Positions 54,409 through 64,000 of a DNA stretch of 64,000 nt are shown piece by piece (the first letter of the stretch is position 1; each line of letters begins with the position of its first letter). The notes beneath the pieces are model-generated. The model was not told the DNA's origin and did no database searches. It saw only the letters and a program-made list of their open reading frames with translations. This stretch comes from Duganella qianjiadongensis (GTDB lineage Bacteria; Pseudomonadota; Gammaproteobacteria; Burkholderiales; Burkholderiaceae_D), in NCBI RefSeq assembly GCF_009857915.1, contig NZ_WWCM01000018.1, positions 1 to 64,000 on the forward strand. Direction: 5' to 3'. The translations under genes and the position numbers were made by a program.

Positions 54409-57400
54409 CGCCGCCCTTGGCATATACACATCGACTGTATGTGTAGCCGGCTGGTCCTGCAATGCAATCTGCAGGCCGGCCAGCCGCTCCCCATCCTGCA
54501 CCAGCAGCCAGTCGTCCGACTGGCTGCGCTGCACGCGAATCACATAGCGCGCCGCACCATAGCAGTAATCCAGCTCGAAATGGGGCCATGCGGCCGGCAT
54601 GCGCGGCGACAGCTCCAGCAGATTACCGGTGCGCCGCAGCCCCAGCAGCGATTCCACCAGCAGGCGGTACATCCAGCCGGACGACCCCGTGTACCAGCTC
54701 CAGCCTCCGCGCCCCACATGGGGCGCCACGGCATACACATCCGCCGTCACCACATACGGCTCCACGCGGTAGCGCTGCATGGCCTGCGGTGTAGCCGTAT
54801 GCTGCAGCGGATTGATCATGCGCGCCAGTTCCCACGCCAGCTCCGTTTCACCTAGCCGGGCAAAGGCCATGGCGGTCCAGATGGCGGCATGGGTGTACTG
54901 GCCGCCGTTTTCGCGCACGCCCGGCACATAGCCGCGGATATAGCCGGGGTTAGGCCCCGCCTTATCGAACGGCGGCTGCAGCAGCTGGATAATGCCATCC
55001 TCGCGCCGGACCAGCCGCTGGTTCACCTGCGTCATGGCCTCGCGTGCGCGGGCAGCGTCGGCGGCGCCGGACAGCACGCCCCAGCTCTGCGAAATCGAAT
55101 CGATCTGGCATTCTTCATTGAGGTGGGAGCCGAGCGGCGAGCCATCGTCGAAATAGGCGCGCCGGTACCATCTACCATCCCAGCCATGCTGCTCCACGGC
55201 GGCGGCCAGCGCACGCGCGTGGGTGCGGCATTCGGCAGCGCAGATGGCATCCTGCCGCTGCTCGGCTACTTCGGCAAAGCGCTGCAGCACTTCACACTGG
55301 AAGAAAGCCAGCCAGATGCTCTCGCCGCGGCCCTGCTCGCCCACCTTGTCCATGCCGTCGTTCCAGTCGCAGGAACCGATCAGGGGCAGATCATGCTCGC
55401 CCAGCCGCCAGCCATGGCGGATGGCGCGCTGGCAGTGTTCGTACAGCGTGCCTTGCTGCGCCGAGCGCAGGGGCAGGTCGTAATAGGAATCCTCTTCCGG
55501 CTTGACGGCACGTCCCTCCAGATAGGGCTGCAATTCATCCAGCACGGCATAGTCGCCAGTGGCCTGCACATAGCGCGCTGCCGCCAGCGGGAGCCACAGA
55601 TAGTCGTCCGAACAGTGGGTGCGCACGCCACGGTCGGAAGGCGGGTGCCACCAGTGCTGCACATCGCCTTCGAGGAACTGGTGCGCCGCGCACAGCAGCA
55701 GCTGCTCGCGCAGCAAAGCAGGACGGGTGTGGATGGTTGCCATCGCATCCTGCAGCTGGTCGCGGAAGCCGAACGCCCCGCCCGATTGGTAATAGCCGCT
55801 GCGCGCCCACATGCGGCAGGCGATGGTCTGGTACATCAGCCAGCCGTTGACCAGCACGTCGAGCTCCGCTTCCGGTGTGCGGATCTGCACCGCACCCAGC
55901 GTGGTCTGCCAGTAGGCCTGCACGGCCGCCAGGGCCTCGTATGCGGCTTCGGCGCTGCGGTGCTTCTGTACCAGCGTACTGGCATCGGCATTGCGCCGCC
56001 CTGCCACGCCGAGCACGAAGACCACTACACGCTCCTGCCCCGGCAGCAGTTCGACCGGCACCATCAGCGCTGCACAGGCATCAAGCCCCGCCCCCGTCTT
56101 GCCGGACAGGCGCAAGCGGCGCATCGCTGCTGGTGCGGCCAGCGTGCCGTTGCGGCCTATGAATTCGCTCCGGTCCGCCGTATGGCTACGCAGCGCTGCG
56201 TCGCAATTGAAGAAAGCTACCCGCCCCGTGAACTCGGTGTTGTAAGGGTTGCGAGCGAACAGTGCGCCACTGGGGCCGTCCACTTCCGTCAGCAGATGCA
56301 TGCCGGACTTGGCGCGCATATCGCCCAGCACCCATTCCACATAGGCCGTCAGCGACAGGCGGCGGCTGGTGGCCGACAGGTTTTTGACTCTGAGCAGGGT
56401 ATAGCGTATCGGCGCATCGATAGCGACGAAGGTAGTCAGCGTGCTGGCGATGCCGGCCATGTGGTGTTCGAAACTGCTGTAGCCAAAACCGTGGCGGGTG
56501 ACATAGCGCTCTGCCGACGGCGCCGGCAGCGGCGTGGGCGACCAGAACTGCCCGCTCTGTTCGTCGCGGATGTAGAACGCTTCGCCGCTGCTGTCGCTGA
56601 CCGGATCGTTATGCCATGGTGTGAGGCGGAATTCGTGCGCATTCTCATGCCAGCTATACGCCTGCCCGCTTTCCGAAATCACGCTGCCGAACTGCGGATT
56701 GGCCAGCACATTCGACCACGGCGCGGGGGTGCGTTCGCTGGCACTGCTGACGATCACGTATTCGCGCCCATCGGCGCTGAAGCCGCCCATGCCGTTGGCC
56801 AGCAGCAGGCCTTGCGGCAGCGGGGTTGCTTCATATGTGGGCGCCGCGCCTGCATAGCTTGCAGCGTCTTCCGGCTGCAGCAGCGGCATGCGCAGCCCTG
56901 CGGGCACGGCCCGCTTGATCTGTTCGGCCAGCGTGCCGCGCTGGTCGCTCAGTATGGCGCGCGCCACGGACTGCAGCAGGACGCGGTCCTCGTTGGCGAT
57001 CTGGTCTACCAGCCGCACGAAGATGCCGCCGGGCCGGTCGATGGCCTGCGCGTCGATGCCGGAAGCGATCAGCCCCATGATCTGGTCATGCAGCAGCTGA
57101 CGGTAGCCGCTCTGGTCTTCGTACCAGATCACCAGATCCACCACCAGTCCCTTGAGCCGCCAGTAGGCATGGGCCTGCACCATCTGGCGCGCCAGTTCGA
57201 TATTGGCAGGGTCGCGGATCTGTAGCAGCACGATGGGCAGGTCGCCCGAAATCGCATAAGCCCACAGGCCGGACTGGCCGCGCTGGTTGCGCATCAGGAT
57301 GGCGGCGTCGGCACGCAGCGAGGCATGCGGATAGATCACCGCATTGGCCAGCCGCGCATACAGCTGCGCATCGGCCTCGCTGGCGTTAAGCTGGCGCAGC

Positions 57401-60400
57401 ACGACCTGGCTGTGGGTCCATGCCAGTTCGAACACCCGGTCGGCCAGATGGCGGTCCTGATACTTGTCGATCAGGTGCAGCGCCGCTTCGCGCTGCTCGC
57501 ACATGCCGGTGACGATATCGACCACCACCGTCTGCTCAGGCTGCAGGGTAATGATCTGGCGGATCGCTACCGCAGGATCGAGCACGGATCCTTCGGCGCC
57601 GCTCAGCGTGGCGCTGCCGGACATGGCGGCAGGAGAGGCCGCGCTGCGGCCACGCCCGAGAAAGCGCGAGCGGTCAGTCTCGAACGACACCGCACTGACC
57701 ACGCCGTCATGCACCATCATGGCATGCAGCAGCCACGGTGTAGGGTCCAGCGGTCCGCGCGGGCGGCGCGTGCACAGGATGGCATTTTCGCTGTGCAGGA
57801 TTTCACTCTGCACAAACAGCTTGCTGAATGCCGGATGGGCCGCATCGGCTGCCGCTGGCGCCAGCGCCACTTCCGCGTAGCTGGTCACTTCCAGCGTACG
57901 CACCTGATCCGTCTGGTTGGTGATGCGGGTGCGGCGCAGTTCGATATCATCTTCCGGCGACACCACGATCTCCGTGTACAGTTCGATACCACGCTCGTTG
58001 CGGCGGAATTCCGCCCGCCCTTCCGAGAAGATCACTTCATAGCGGCGCGGTTCGACCAGCGTGGGCTGATAGGTGGTGGACCAGAACTGGCCGTCATCGA
58101 GATCGCGCACGTAGCAGAAATTACCCCAGTGGTCACGCGTGCTGTCCTCGCGCCAGCGGGTGACCGCCATATCCTTCCAGCGGCTGTAGCTGCCGCCCGC
58201 ATTGGTCACCATCACGTGATAGCGCCCGTTGGATAGCAGCTGGGTTTCCGGCACCGCCGTGCTGTGCTGCTTGAGTATGCGCATCGGCATACTCTGCTCG
58301 GCCGCATTCGCGCGCAGCGCCGCCTGCTCGGTGGTGTTGGAATAGAACGCGCCCAGCTGCGGGCTGCGTTCCTGCAGCAACAGCAGAGTCGATTGCAGCA
58401 AGGGATCCGATTCGAAGCGGCGCTGCATGGGGCGCTCGTGCAGCAGGTAGGCCAGCGCCAGCAGCCCCATGCCCTGATGGTGCACCATGAAGGAACGGAT
58501 CACGGCCGCGGTCTGCCCGCGCGGCAACCGCACTGCCGTGTAGTCCACCGCTTCGTAAAAGCCGTAGCGCCCGAGGTAGCCCATAGCAGCCATTTTCTGC
58601 AGATTGCTGCAGGCGGCTTCCGGCTGCACCATCAGCCCCAGCATGCAGGCATAGGGCGCCACTACCAGATCATCACCGAGCCCGCGCTTGAGGCCCAGCC
58701 CCGGCACGCCGAAAGCGCGGTACTGGTAATTCAGGCTGGCGTCGACCATGTTGTAGCCCGACTCCGATATGCCCCATGGTACGTTGCGGCGCCGGCCGTA
58801 ATCGATCTGCGCAGCGATCACCGCGCGGTAGGTCTGGTCCAGCAGCGTGCCGGGATAGCTGGGCATGACCAGCAGCGGCATCAGGTATTCGAACATCGAT
58901 CCGCTCCACGACAGCAGCACAGGCTGGCCCGCCACGATGCACAGCTGGCGCCCCAGTGCAAACCAGTGCTCCTGCGGCAGCTGGCCCTGCGCAATGGCGA
59001 CAAAGCTGGCCAGCCGCACTTCCGAGGCCAGCAGATCGTAATAGCTGCTATCGAGCCGCCGCTCGCTGACGTTATAGCCTATCGCCAGCAGATGGGTAGT
59101 GGCGTTGTACAGGAAGCCGTATTCCATGCGGGCGCAGGCGGCGCAGCGCTGGGCCAGCAGTTCCAGCGCGCTGATGCGCTGCTGTGCGGCCAGCGCCGCT
59201 TCGGCGCATAGCTGGGCCAGCTGCAGCTGGCGTTCGCGCTCGGCCGGCGCCAGTGCGCTTTGCTGCACGCCGTGAACGCTATCGTGCAGTGCCGCCAGCT
59301 CGCGCAGGCTAGGCACGCGCAGCAGTGTGCTGTCGAGCAGCGCTTCGGCCGGCAGCGTCAGCCACGGCATCAGTAGCGCCAGCTCCGCCAGCGCCGCACG
59401 GCATTGCTGCAGCAGCGCCGTATGCCACAGCAAGGTTTCGCCATGCAGTGCAGCCTGCGGGTCCAGCCCGCCCAGCAGCTGCTGCAGGCTCAGTAGCCAG
59501 CGCCGCAGCTGGGCGCCATCCGTAACGTCGGGCGTGGCCTGCAGCACGGCGCTCAGCTCGCCAGCTGCGCTACCGTACTGCTCGCGCCACGCCTGCTGCA
59601 GCAGGCCTGCGGTGGTCACCAGCCCTTCCACCAGCCGCGGCCCCAGCACCGGCTGCGTGGCCAGACCATACAGACCGGCCTGTAAGGTCAGCAGATGACC
59701 GGCCAGATTGCCGCTATCGACCGTCGACACATACATGGGCAGCAGCGGCTGCAGATTGCGGGTGTCGTACCAGTTGTAGAAGTGGCCCTGATAGCGTTCC
59801 ATCCGCTCCAGCGTATTCATTGTATTAGCGGTGCGCTCGATCAGCTGCCCCACCGTCAGGTAGCCGAAATCGCAGGCACTGAGGTTGGCCAGCAGCGCCA
59901 TGCCGATATTGGTGGGCGAGGTACGGTGTGCCACTACCTGTACCGGATGCTCCTGCATATTATCGGGCGGCAGCCAGTTATCTTCCGGCCCGACATAGCG
60001 CTCGAAATACGCCCATGTGCGGCGTGCCAGCGCGCGCAGAAACAGCAGCTGCTCCGGTGTCAGCGTCACGCTCCGGCGCGCGATGGGCTGGCTGATGCGG
60101 TTGGCCAGCGCCGGTGCCAGCAGCCATAGCGGCACAAACAGCAGCGCAGGCCACAGGCTGGCCGGCTGCCACAGCAGCACCGCCAGCAGTGCCAGCAGAG
60201 CCAGCACGGGCGCTGGCCACATGCTGCGCCAGCTATCGGCACCGCCCTGCGCCACCAGCGTAGAGGCGCGCCATTCCAGCAGCAGGCTGCCGGACACCAG
60301 CAAGCGCCAGTGGCTGCGCGCGATGGCGTCCAGACTGAACCACGCCTCATACGGCAGGAACACCAGCATCAGCAAGGCATGGGCAAACTGCAGGCTGCTG

Positions 60401-63057
60401 CGGCGCAGGCTGGCCCGCACATGCTGGCGCCACAGCGTGTCGCGCGGACGGCGCGCCAGGTCATACAAGCCGCCCAGCAGCGGCGTGGCAAACAGCACGG
60501 CCAGCACGGCGCCGCTCCACAGCCACGGCTGCGGCAGCACCAGCCATGCCAGCAGCAATAGCCCCAGCAGCGCAGGCGCCGTCGCGCTGCGGCGCAGATT
60601 ATCGAACAGCTTCCAGCGCGACAGCAGCGACAGCGGATTGCGCTCGCGCTGGCGCTCGGGCAGGGGCACGCGGCGGCGCAGCCATGCAGCCACTTGCCAG
60701 TCGCCCCGGATCCAGCGCTGGCGGCGCTGCACATCGTCGCCATAACGGGCCGGATAGGCTTCGTACAGCTGCACATCGCTGAGCAGGCCGGCGCGCAGAT
60801 AGCAGCCTTCCAGCAGGTCGTGGCTGAGGATGCGGTTTTCCGGCAGGCGCTGGTCCAGCACCTGCTGGAATACCGTGACATCGTAAATACCTTTGCCGAT
60901 GAACGAGCCTTCGAAGAACACATCCTGATACACGTCCGACACGGTACGCGTGTAGGGATCGATACCGGGCTCGCCGCCGCACAGCTTTTCGTACAGCGAG
61001 GCCTGCTCGCCCGGCAAGCTGACCGCCACCCGCGGCTGCAGGATGCCGTAGCCCTCCACCACCCGCTGCAGCCGCGGGTCGACTCTGGGCTGATTCAGCG
61101 GATGCAGCATGGTAGCGATCATCTGCAGCGCCGCTTCGCGTGGCAAGCGGGTGTCGCTGTCGAGGGTGATCACATAACGCACCTGCGCCAGCCGGCCGGT
61201 ATCGCCCTCGACGACGCTGAAAGCAGCCGCGCCGGCGGCCCGCAGCAGCCGGTTCAGGTCCTGCAGCTTGCCGCGCTTGCGTTCATAGCCCATCCACACG
61301 CCCTGCTGCGCATTCCACACACGTGGCCGGTGCAGCAGCAGGAATGGCGCCGGCGTGCCATCGTCCGTGCGCGCAGCATATTGCCGGTTCAGCTGGGCGA
61401 TGCTGTGCTGCGCCTGTTCGATCAGCGCCGCATCGCCGGGCAGGACGGCGGCGTCGGCATCGGTCAGATCCGTCAGCAGGCAGAATTGCAGATGGGGGTC
61501 GCGGTTGGCCAGAAAGTGCACTTCCAGCTGTTCGCACAACTGCGTCACATTCTCGCTGCTGTACAGCAGGGCCGGCACCACCACCAGCGTGCGCGCATCG
61601 GACGGCACGCCGTGCGGCAGAGCCATGCGCGGCAGAGGATGGGGCTGGGTGAGCAGCGTGGCCAGCCAGTTCACCAGGGCCAGCGCCAGCTGCCCGCTGG
61701 CGAGCAGTGTCAGCACGCCTGTCAGTATTAGCCACAGTGGCGCTACACCCTGCAGCGCGGCCTGCCGCAGCAGCCATGCCGTGGCCACCAGCGCCAGTGC
61801 CGCGATAGCGCCCAGATAGGTGGTCAGCGGTGCGCTGCGCGCCGTCTGCTGCAAGACTTCCAGCCAGTGCCGGCGCATGCGGCACCGGCGTTCCAGCTGC
61901 GCTGCGCCTGCGCCAGTCAGGTAGTAGCCCACGTGGCCGAGACCTTGCTCGCCGCCGTGAACTTGCGCCAGCTGTAGCGCATGCTGCGCCACCTCGCCCT
62001 CCGTGCAGGGGCAGCGACGGGCGATTTTTTCAATCGCGTGGCGGTACAGATCGCGCGTGGCAAAGGCCATCTGCGCGTACACGCCGGCAGGATCCTGGCG
62101 CAGTGTCTGCTCCACCACGCTCATGGTTTCGACAAACTCCTGCCAGTCCATGGTGCCGAGGAAGCGCAGGCTGCCGATGCTGTTGGCTATCGACACCTGA
62201 TCCGCCGCCTGCTGCTGGATTTCAGCCTGGATCTGCTGCTCGATGGTCTGCCCGGCTTCCGCCAGCCGGTGGGTAATCCACGACAGCGCCAGCGTCAGGG
62301 CCGGACTCTGCCCCTGCAGACGGCGCGCCAGTTCGGCCACAAAGGCGCTGGTGATGGGCGGGTTGGAGCGGGCCATATCGGCCACCAGCAGTATCAGCCC
62401 GCTGGGATTGGTCTCGGCCACCGCCGTCATCTGGTCGGCCCAGTGGTTGGCCAGATCGCGCTGGCGCCGGTTATCGGCCACGCGCACGGCCACGCGGCGC
62501 AGATTTTCGATCAGCGCCAGCCGCAGCATGATGGGGATGGCCCACAGCTCGCCCAGCTGCAGGCTGGCCACTTCCTGATAGGCCGCCACAAAGCGGCACA
62601 GCGATTCCGGATCGACCCGGCCATCGCCATGGGCGATGATTTCCAGCGCGATGCGGTACACGCGCGGACAGGCCGGCAAGGCATCGCCGTCAAGGCGCGG
62701 CAGCTGGCGGCTGTAGTTGCGCGGCAGGTGGCGGCGGGCGATGCGGATCTGCTCTTCGATCAGGTAGAAATTATCGAGCAGCCATTCGGAGGCAGGAGTG
62801 ATCTGCCGCCCCTGTTTGACGGCAGCGGTCAGCTCGCTGCAGGTGGCATCGATCAGCGTAGCGTTCTGCGCCAGCCGCACCAGCAGGCGGTCGGCGCCGC
62901 CGTGTGTGCTGAGGCGGTGGTGGCTGGCCAGCGTCTTGCCATGCTGGGCCATCTGCACGGCGCTGAACAACTCGGCCCGCAAAGGCAGATCGGCCGTCTG
63001 GTCTTCGCGGTTAACCGTGCGGGCAGCAATCAGCGGGAAAAATAGCGGCACAAACAT
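54397..63057 (-). CDS. Cyclic beta-1,2-glucan synthase (NdvB/ChvB-like)
   Basis: A giant 2886-residue inner-membrane enzyme that makes, and releases as rings, beta-1,2-glucans for the periplasm. Order: N-terminal helical region (1-400); helices (about 410-470); GT84 glycosyltransferase with ITLDSDTRLPREA near 636; more helices (about 820-990); a glucoamylase-like domain (about 1020-1480) with NWYDTRNLQPLLPMYVSTVDSGN and SESGYNMVDASLNYQYRAFG; then two GH94 phosphorylase-like segments, the last with catalytic Asp in SCDWNDGMDKVG near 2570. Start is ATG 63057 with GGGAG five bases upstream; the GTG at 63063 abuts the SD. It stands alone, with no ndvA-like exporter nearby. Confidence 0.93.
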   Translation of the reverse strand: MFVPLFFPLIAARTVNREDQTADLPLRAELFSAVQMAQHGKTLASHHRLSTHGGADRLLVRLAQNATLIDATCSELTAAVKQGRQITPASEWLLDNFYLIEEQIRIARRHLPRNYSRQLPRLDGDALPACPRVYRIALEIIAHGDGRVDPESLCRFVAAYQEVASLQLGELWAIPIMLRLALIENLRRVAVRVADNRRQRDLANHWADQMTAVAETNPSGLILLVADMARSNPPITSAFVAELARRLQGQSPALTLALSWITHRLAEAGQTIEQQIQAEIQQQAADQVSIANSIGSLRFLGTMDWQEFVETMSVVEQTLRQDPAGVYAQMAFATRDLYRHAIEKIARRCPCTEGEVAQHALQLAQVHGGEQGLGHVGYYLTGAGAAQLERRCRMRRHWLEVLQQTARSAPLTTYLGAIAALALVATAWLLRQAALQGVAPLWLILTGVLTLLASGQLALALVNWLATLLTQPHPLPRMALPHGVPSDARTLVVVPALLYSSENVTQLCEQLEVHFLANRDPHLQFCLLTDLTDADAAVLPGDAALIEQAQHSIAQLNRQYAARTDDGTPAPFLLLHRPRVWNAQQGVWMGYERKRGKLQDLNRLLRAAGAAAFSVVEGDTGRLAQVRYVITLDSDTRLPREAALQMIATMLHPLNQPRVDPRLQRVVEGYGILQPRVAVSLPGEQASLYEKLCGGEPGIDPYTRTVSDVYQDVFFEGSFIGKGIYDVTVFQQVLDQRLPENRILSHDLLEGCYLRAGLLSDVQLYEAYPARYGDDVQRRQRWIRGDWQVAAWLRRRVPLPERQRERNPLSLLSRWKLFDNLRRSATAPALLGLLLLAWLVLPQPWLWSGAVLAVLFATPLLGGLYDLARRPRDTLWRQHVRASLRRSSLQFAHALLMLVFLPYEAWFSLDAIARSHWRLLVSGSLLLEWRASTLVAQGGADSWRSMWPAPVLALLALLAVLLWQPASLWPALLFVPLWLLAPALANRISQPIARRSVTLTPEQLLFLRALARRTWAYFERYVGPEDNWLPPDNMQEHPVQVVAHRTSPTNIGMALLANLSACDFGYLTVGQLIERTANTMNTLERMERYQGHFYNWYDTRNLQPLLPMYVSTVDSGNLAGHLLTLQAGLYGLATQPVLGPRLVEGLVTTAGLLQQAWREQYGSAAGELSAVLQATPDVTDGAQLRRWLLSLQQLLGGLDPQAALHGETLLWHTALLQQCRAALAELALLMPWLTLPAEALLDSTLLRVPSLRELAALHDSVHGVQQSALAPAERERQLQLAQLCAEAALAAQQRISALELLAQRCAACARMEYGFLYNATTHLLAIGYNVSERRLDSSYYDLLASEVRLASFVAIAQGQLPQEHWFALGRQLCIVAGQPVLLSWSGSMFEYLMPLLVMPSYPGTLLDQTYRAVIAAQIDYGRRRNVPWGISESGYNMVDASLNYQYRAFGVPGLGLKRGLGDDLVVAPYACMLGLMVQPEAACSNLQKMAAMGYLGRYGFYEAVDYTAVRLPRGQTAAVIRSFMVHHQGMGLLALAYLLHERPMQRRFESDPLLQSTLLLLQERSPQLGAFYSNTTEQAALRANAAEQSMPMRILKQHSTAVPETQLLSNGRYHVMVTNAGGSYSRWKDMAVTRWREDSTRDHWGNFCYVRDLDDGQFWSTTYQPTLVEPRRYEVIFSEGRAEFRRNERGIELYTEIVVSPEDDIELRRTRITNQTDQVRTLEVTSYAEVALAPAAADAAHPAFSKLFVQSEILHSENAILCTRRPRGPLDPTPWLLHAMMVHDGVVSAVSFETDRSRFLGRGRSAASPAAMSGSATLSGAEGSVLDPAVAIRQIITLQPEQTVVVDIVTGMCEQREAALHLIDKYQDRHLADRVFELAWTHSQVVLRQLNASEADAQLYARLANAVIYPHASLRADAAILMRNQRGQSGLWAYAISGDLPIVLLQIRDPANIELARQMVQAHAYWRLKGLVVDLVIWYEDQSGYRQLLHDQIMGLIASGIDAQAIDRPGGIFVRLVDQIANEDRVLLQSVARAILSDQRGTLAEQIKRAVPAGLRMPLLQPEDAASYAGAAPTYEATPLPQGLLLANGMGGFSADGREYVIVSSASERTPAPWSNVLANPQFGSVISESGQAYSWHENAHEFRLTPWHNDPVSDSSGEAFYIRDEQSGQFWSPTPLPAPSAERYVTRHGFGYSSFEHHMAGIASTLTTFVAIDAPIRYTLLRVKNLSATSRRLSLTAYVEWVLGDMRAKSGMHLLTEVDGPSGALFARNPYNTEFTGRVAFFNCDAALRSHTADRSEFIGRNGTLAAPAAMRRLRLSGKTGAGLDACAALMVPVELLPGQERVVVFVLGVAGRRNADASTLVQKHRSAEAAYEALAAVQAYWQTTLGAVQIRTPEAELDVLVNGWLMYQTIACRMWARSGYYQSGGAFGFRDQLQDAMATIHTRPALLREQLLLCAAHQFLEGDVQHWWHPPSDRGVRTHCSDDYLWLPLAAARYVQATGDYAVLDELQPYLEGRAVKPEEDSYYDLPLRSAQQGTLYEHCQRAIRHGWRLGEHDLPLIGSCDWNDGMDKVGEQGRGESIWLAFFQCEVLQRFAEVAEQRQDAICAAECRTHARALAAAVEQHGWDGRWYRRAYFDDGSPLGSHLNEECQIDSISQSWGVLSGAADAARAREAMTQVNQRLVRREDGIIQLLQPPFDKAGPNPGYIRGYVPGVRENGGQYTHAAIWTAMAFARLGETELAWELARMINPLQHTATPQAMQRYRVEPYVVTADVYAVAPHVGRGGWSWYTGSSGWMYRLLVESLLGLRRTGNLLELSPRMPAAWPHFELDYCYGAARYVIRVQRSQSDDWLLVQDGERLAGLQIALQDQPATHTVDVYMPRAASGA

Positions 63058-63182
63058 AAACACTCCCGGCTACGCTAGGCTCTTGCATTAAGAAAATATG
63101 CATAGGCAGCTTACTAGGCGGGCGCGGGCGCGACCGTGCGCAGACGTACATAAGCGCTGTCCACGGCGCGGTTGGCGGGACG

Positions 63183-63208
63183 AAAAAAAGGGCCGCTCGC
63201 GCGGCCCT
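63183..63208 (-). terminator. Intrinsic terminator after the rhodanese-domain gene
   Basis: On the minus strand, stem AGGGCCGC / GCGGCCCT with loop GCGA is followed by seven U residues. It lies about 58 bp downstream of the rhodanese-domain stop and 126 bp before the glucan synthase start, so that gene must have its own promoter in between. Confidence 0.88.
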
Positions 63209-63224
63209 CAAAGGAAGAGGAAAC

Positions 63225-63258
63225 TTATTGCTGTGAATTATTGCTGTGAATTATTGCC
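63225..63258. repeat. 13-bp tandem repeat
   Basis: TTATTGCTGTGAA occurs twice head to tail and begins a third time (TTATTGCC), just after the rhodanese-domain stop codon. Probably replication slippage; no function proposed. Confidence 0.8.
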
Positions 63259-63265
63259 GAAAATC

Positions 63266-64000
63266 TCAGGCTGCCTGCGCCAGCGCTGCCAGTGCCAGTC
63301 CGCCGCTCAGACTATAGCTATGCTGGTGGCCAAGGCGGCGCAGGCATTGCGCTGCCTTCAGACTACGATTGCCGCTGCGGCAGATAAACACCAGCGTGCT
63401 GTCCGGTGCGGCCAGCCAGCTGCTGGCATGTTCCGTCAGGCGGCTCAGCGGCACGCTCTGCACCTTGCCCGCTACCGCCAATAGATTAGCGCTGGCGGCG
63501 TATTCGAAATCCTCGCGCACATCGATCAGCTCGACAGCGGGATGGCTGCCCAGCAGGGCGTTCAGGCCGGCATGATCGAGCTGCAGGCTATCGCAGCAAA
63601 CGGCATCCGCCGCCGCAGCACCGCTGCAGAACTGGTTATGTTCGTCGCGGCTAGGGCACAGCAGCGTGGCCGCGCCCGTCAGCCCCTGCAGCGCTGGTGC
63701 GCACGAAGCGGTACTGAAAGCAAAGCGCACGGCTGCCGCATCGAGCCGGCCCTGCACCGCTGCGCCCAGCAGATAGTGGCGGCAGGCGCCATCGCTCACA
63801 CAGGCCAGCGTGCGGGCGCCCAGCTGCAGCGCAGCGACGGACTGGCCATCGGCCAGCGTCACGCGCTCGGGCAATGCCGGCCAGCCATAGGCATCCGCAG
63901 CAACGCGGCTGGCTGCATGGCGGCCCAGCGCTTCAAGCAGCGCACCGTTCTCCTGCCCTGCGCTGGTATTCAGGATGGCTTGCACGCGGTAGTTCTGGCA
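63266..64000 (-). CDS. Rhodanese-domain protein, C-terminal part (gene runs off the window)
   Basis: The visible 244 codons are open to the window edge, so the start lies beyond 64000. The last ~100 residues are a rhodanese (sulphurtransferase) domain with active-site loop VFICRSGNRSLKAA, after VELIDVREDFEYA. The preceding ~140 residues are Ala/Leu-rich with several cysteines (SCAPAL, FCSGAAAADAVCCDS) and are not recognised. A likely reading is a fusion of a ThiF/MoeB-like or other sulphur-handling domain to rhodanese; this cannot be settled from the truncated frame. Possible start codons inside the window (GTG at 63985) are not convincing. Confidence 0.75.
   Translation of the reverse strand, partial: CQNYRVQAILNTSAGQENGALLEALGRHAASRVAADAYGWPALPERVTLADGQSVAALQLGARTLACVSDGACRHYLLGAAVQGRLDAAAVRFAFSTASCAPALQGLTGAATLLCPSRDEHNQFCSGAAAADAVCCDSLQLDHAGLNALLGSHPAVELIDVREDFEYAASANLLAVAGKVQSVPLSRLTEHASSWLAAPDSTLVFICRSGNRSLKAAQCLRRLGHQHSYSLSGGLALAALAQAA

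Noticed and set aside
54889..57225. Plus-strand open frame of 778 codons opposite the glucan synthase
   Set aside because: Shadow of a strongly conserved gene; no start signal or family match.
63225..63258. CRISPR-like or phage attachment repeat
   Set aside because: Only 2.6 copies of 13 bp with no spacers or neighbouring integrase; simple tandem duplication.

Overview
The window looks like chromosomal DNA of a GC-rich betaproteobacterium, most likely Oxalobacteraceae (Massilia, Duganella or Janthinobacterium type). The evidence is the rpsL-rpsG-fusA-tuf order, betaproteobacterial ribosomal protein sequences, a PEP-CTERM surface protein, RpoN-type promoters and the mixture of chemosensory, c-di-GMP and envelope genes. 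There are no rRNA or tRNA genes, insertion sequences, phage genes or CRISPR arrays. Genes are tightly packed, and many start and stop codons overlap.

Layout. 1-3716: str operon on the minus strand, with a strong sigma-70 promoter at 3688-3716. 3797-7288: a phosphoethanolamine transferase-like membrane enzyme convergent with a lone MutS-like ATPase. 7394-14905: a six-gene plus-strand operon with a MacAB-like ABC exporter (adaptor, ATPase, two FtsX-type permeases), an NtrC-family regulator and its histidine kinase, preceded by a near-consensus sigma-54 promoter and GCGGACA repeats. 15039-21336: a PEP-CTERM protein, a spermidine synthase-like protein, a TonB-dependent receptor, and a MocR regulator divergent from a PNPOx-family protein. 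21293-34769: a ten-gene minus-strand operon encoding two TldD/TldE-like protease pairs, DUF4159, MoxR AAA+, DUF58, a BatA-like protein, a DUF4175-like protein and a final membrane protein. 35149-35970: an exported SAM methyltransferase. 35979-46610: an eleven-gene chemosensory operon with CheA, CheW x2, CheR, CheB, CheD, CheY, a STAS protein, two receptors and a response regulator-EAL phosphodiesterase. 47053-64000: a Crp-like regulator, panD, a diguanylate cyclase, an M1 peptidase coupled to a serine hydrolase, a TMEM165/GDT1-type cation exporter, a 2886-residue cyclic beta-1,2-glucan synthase and a rhodanese-domain protein cut by the window end.

The main discovery candidate is a regulatory link between two operons that lie 20 kb apart. 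The Tld/MoxR operon has its own candidate sigma-54 promoter (34893-34908, minus strand). About 85-125 bp upstream of it lie four GCGGACA direct repeats spaced exactly 11 bp. The same heptamer, in the same orientation, occurs upstream of the sigma-54 promoter of the ABC exporter/NtrC operon. I infer that the NtrC-family regulator at 12204-13538 controls both, tying a MacAB-like exporter to a predicted exported TldD/TldE proteolytic machine with a MoxR/vWA-type assembly module. Nothing I know describes this as one system; the link rests on sequence reading only.
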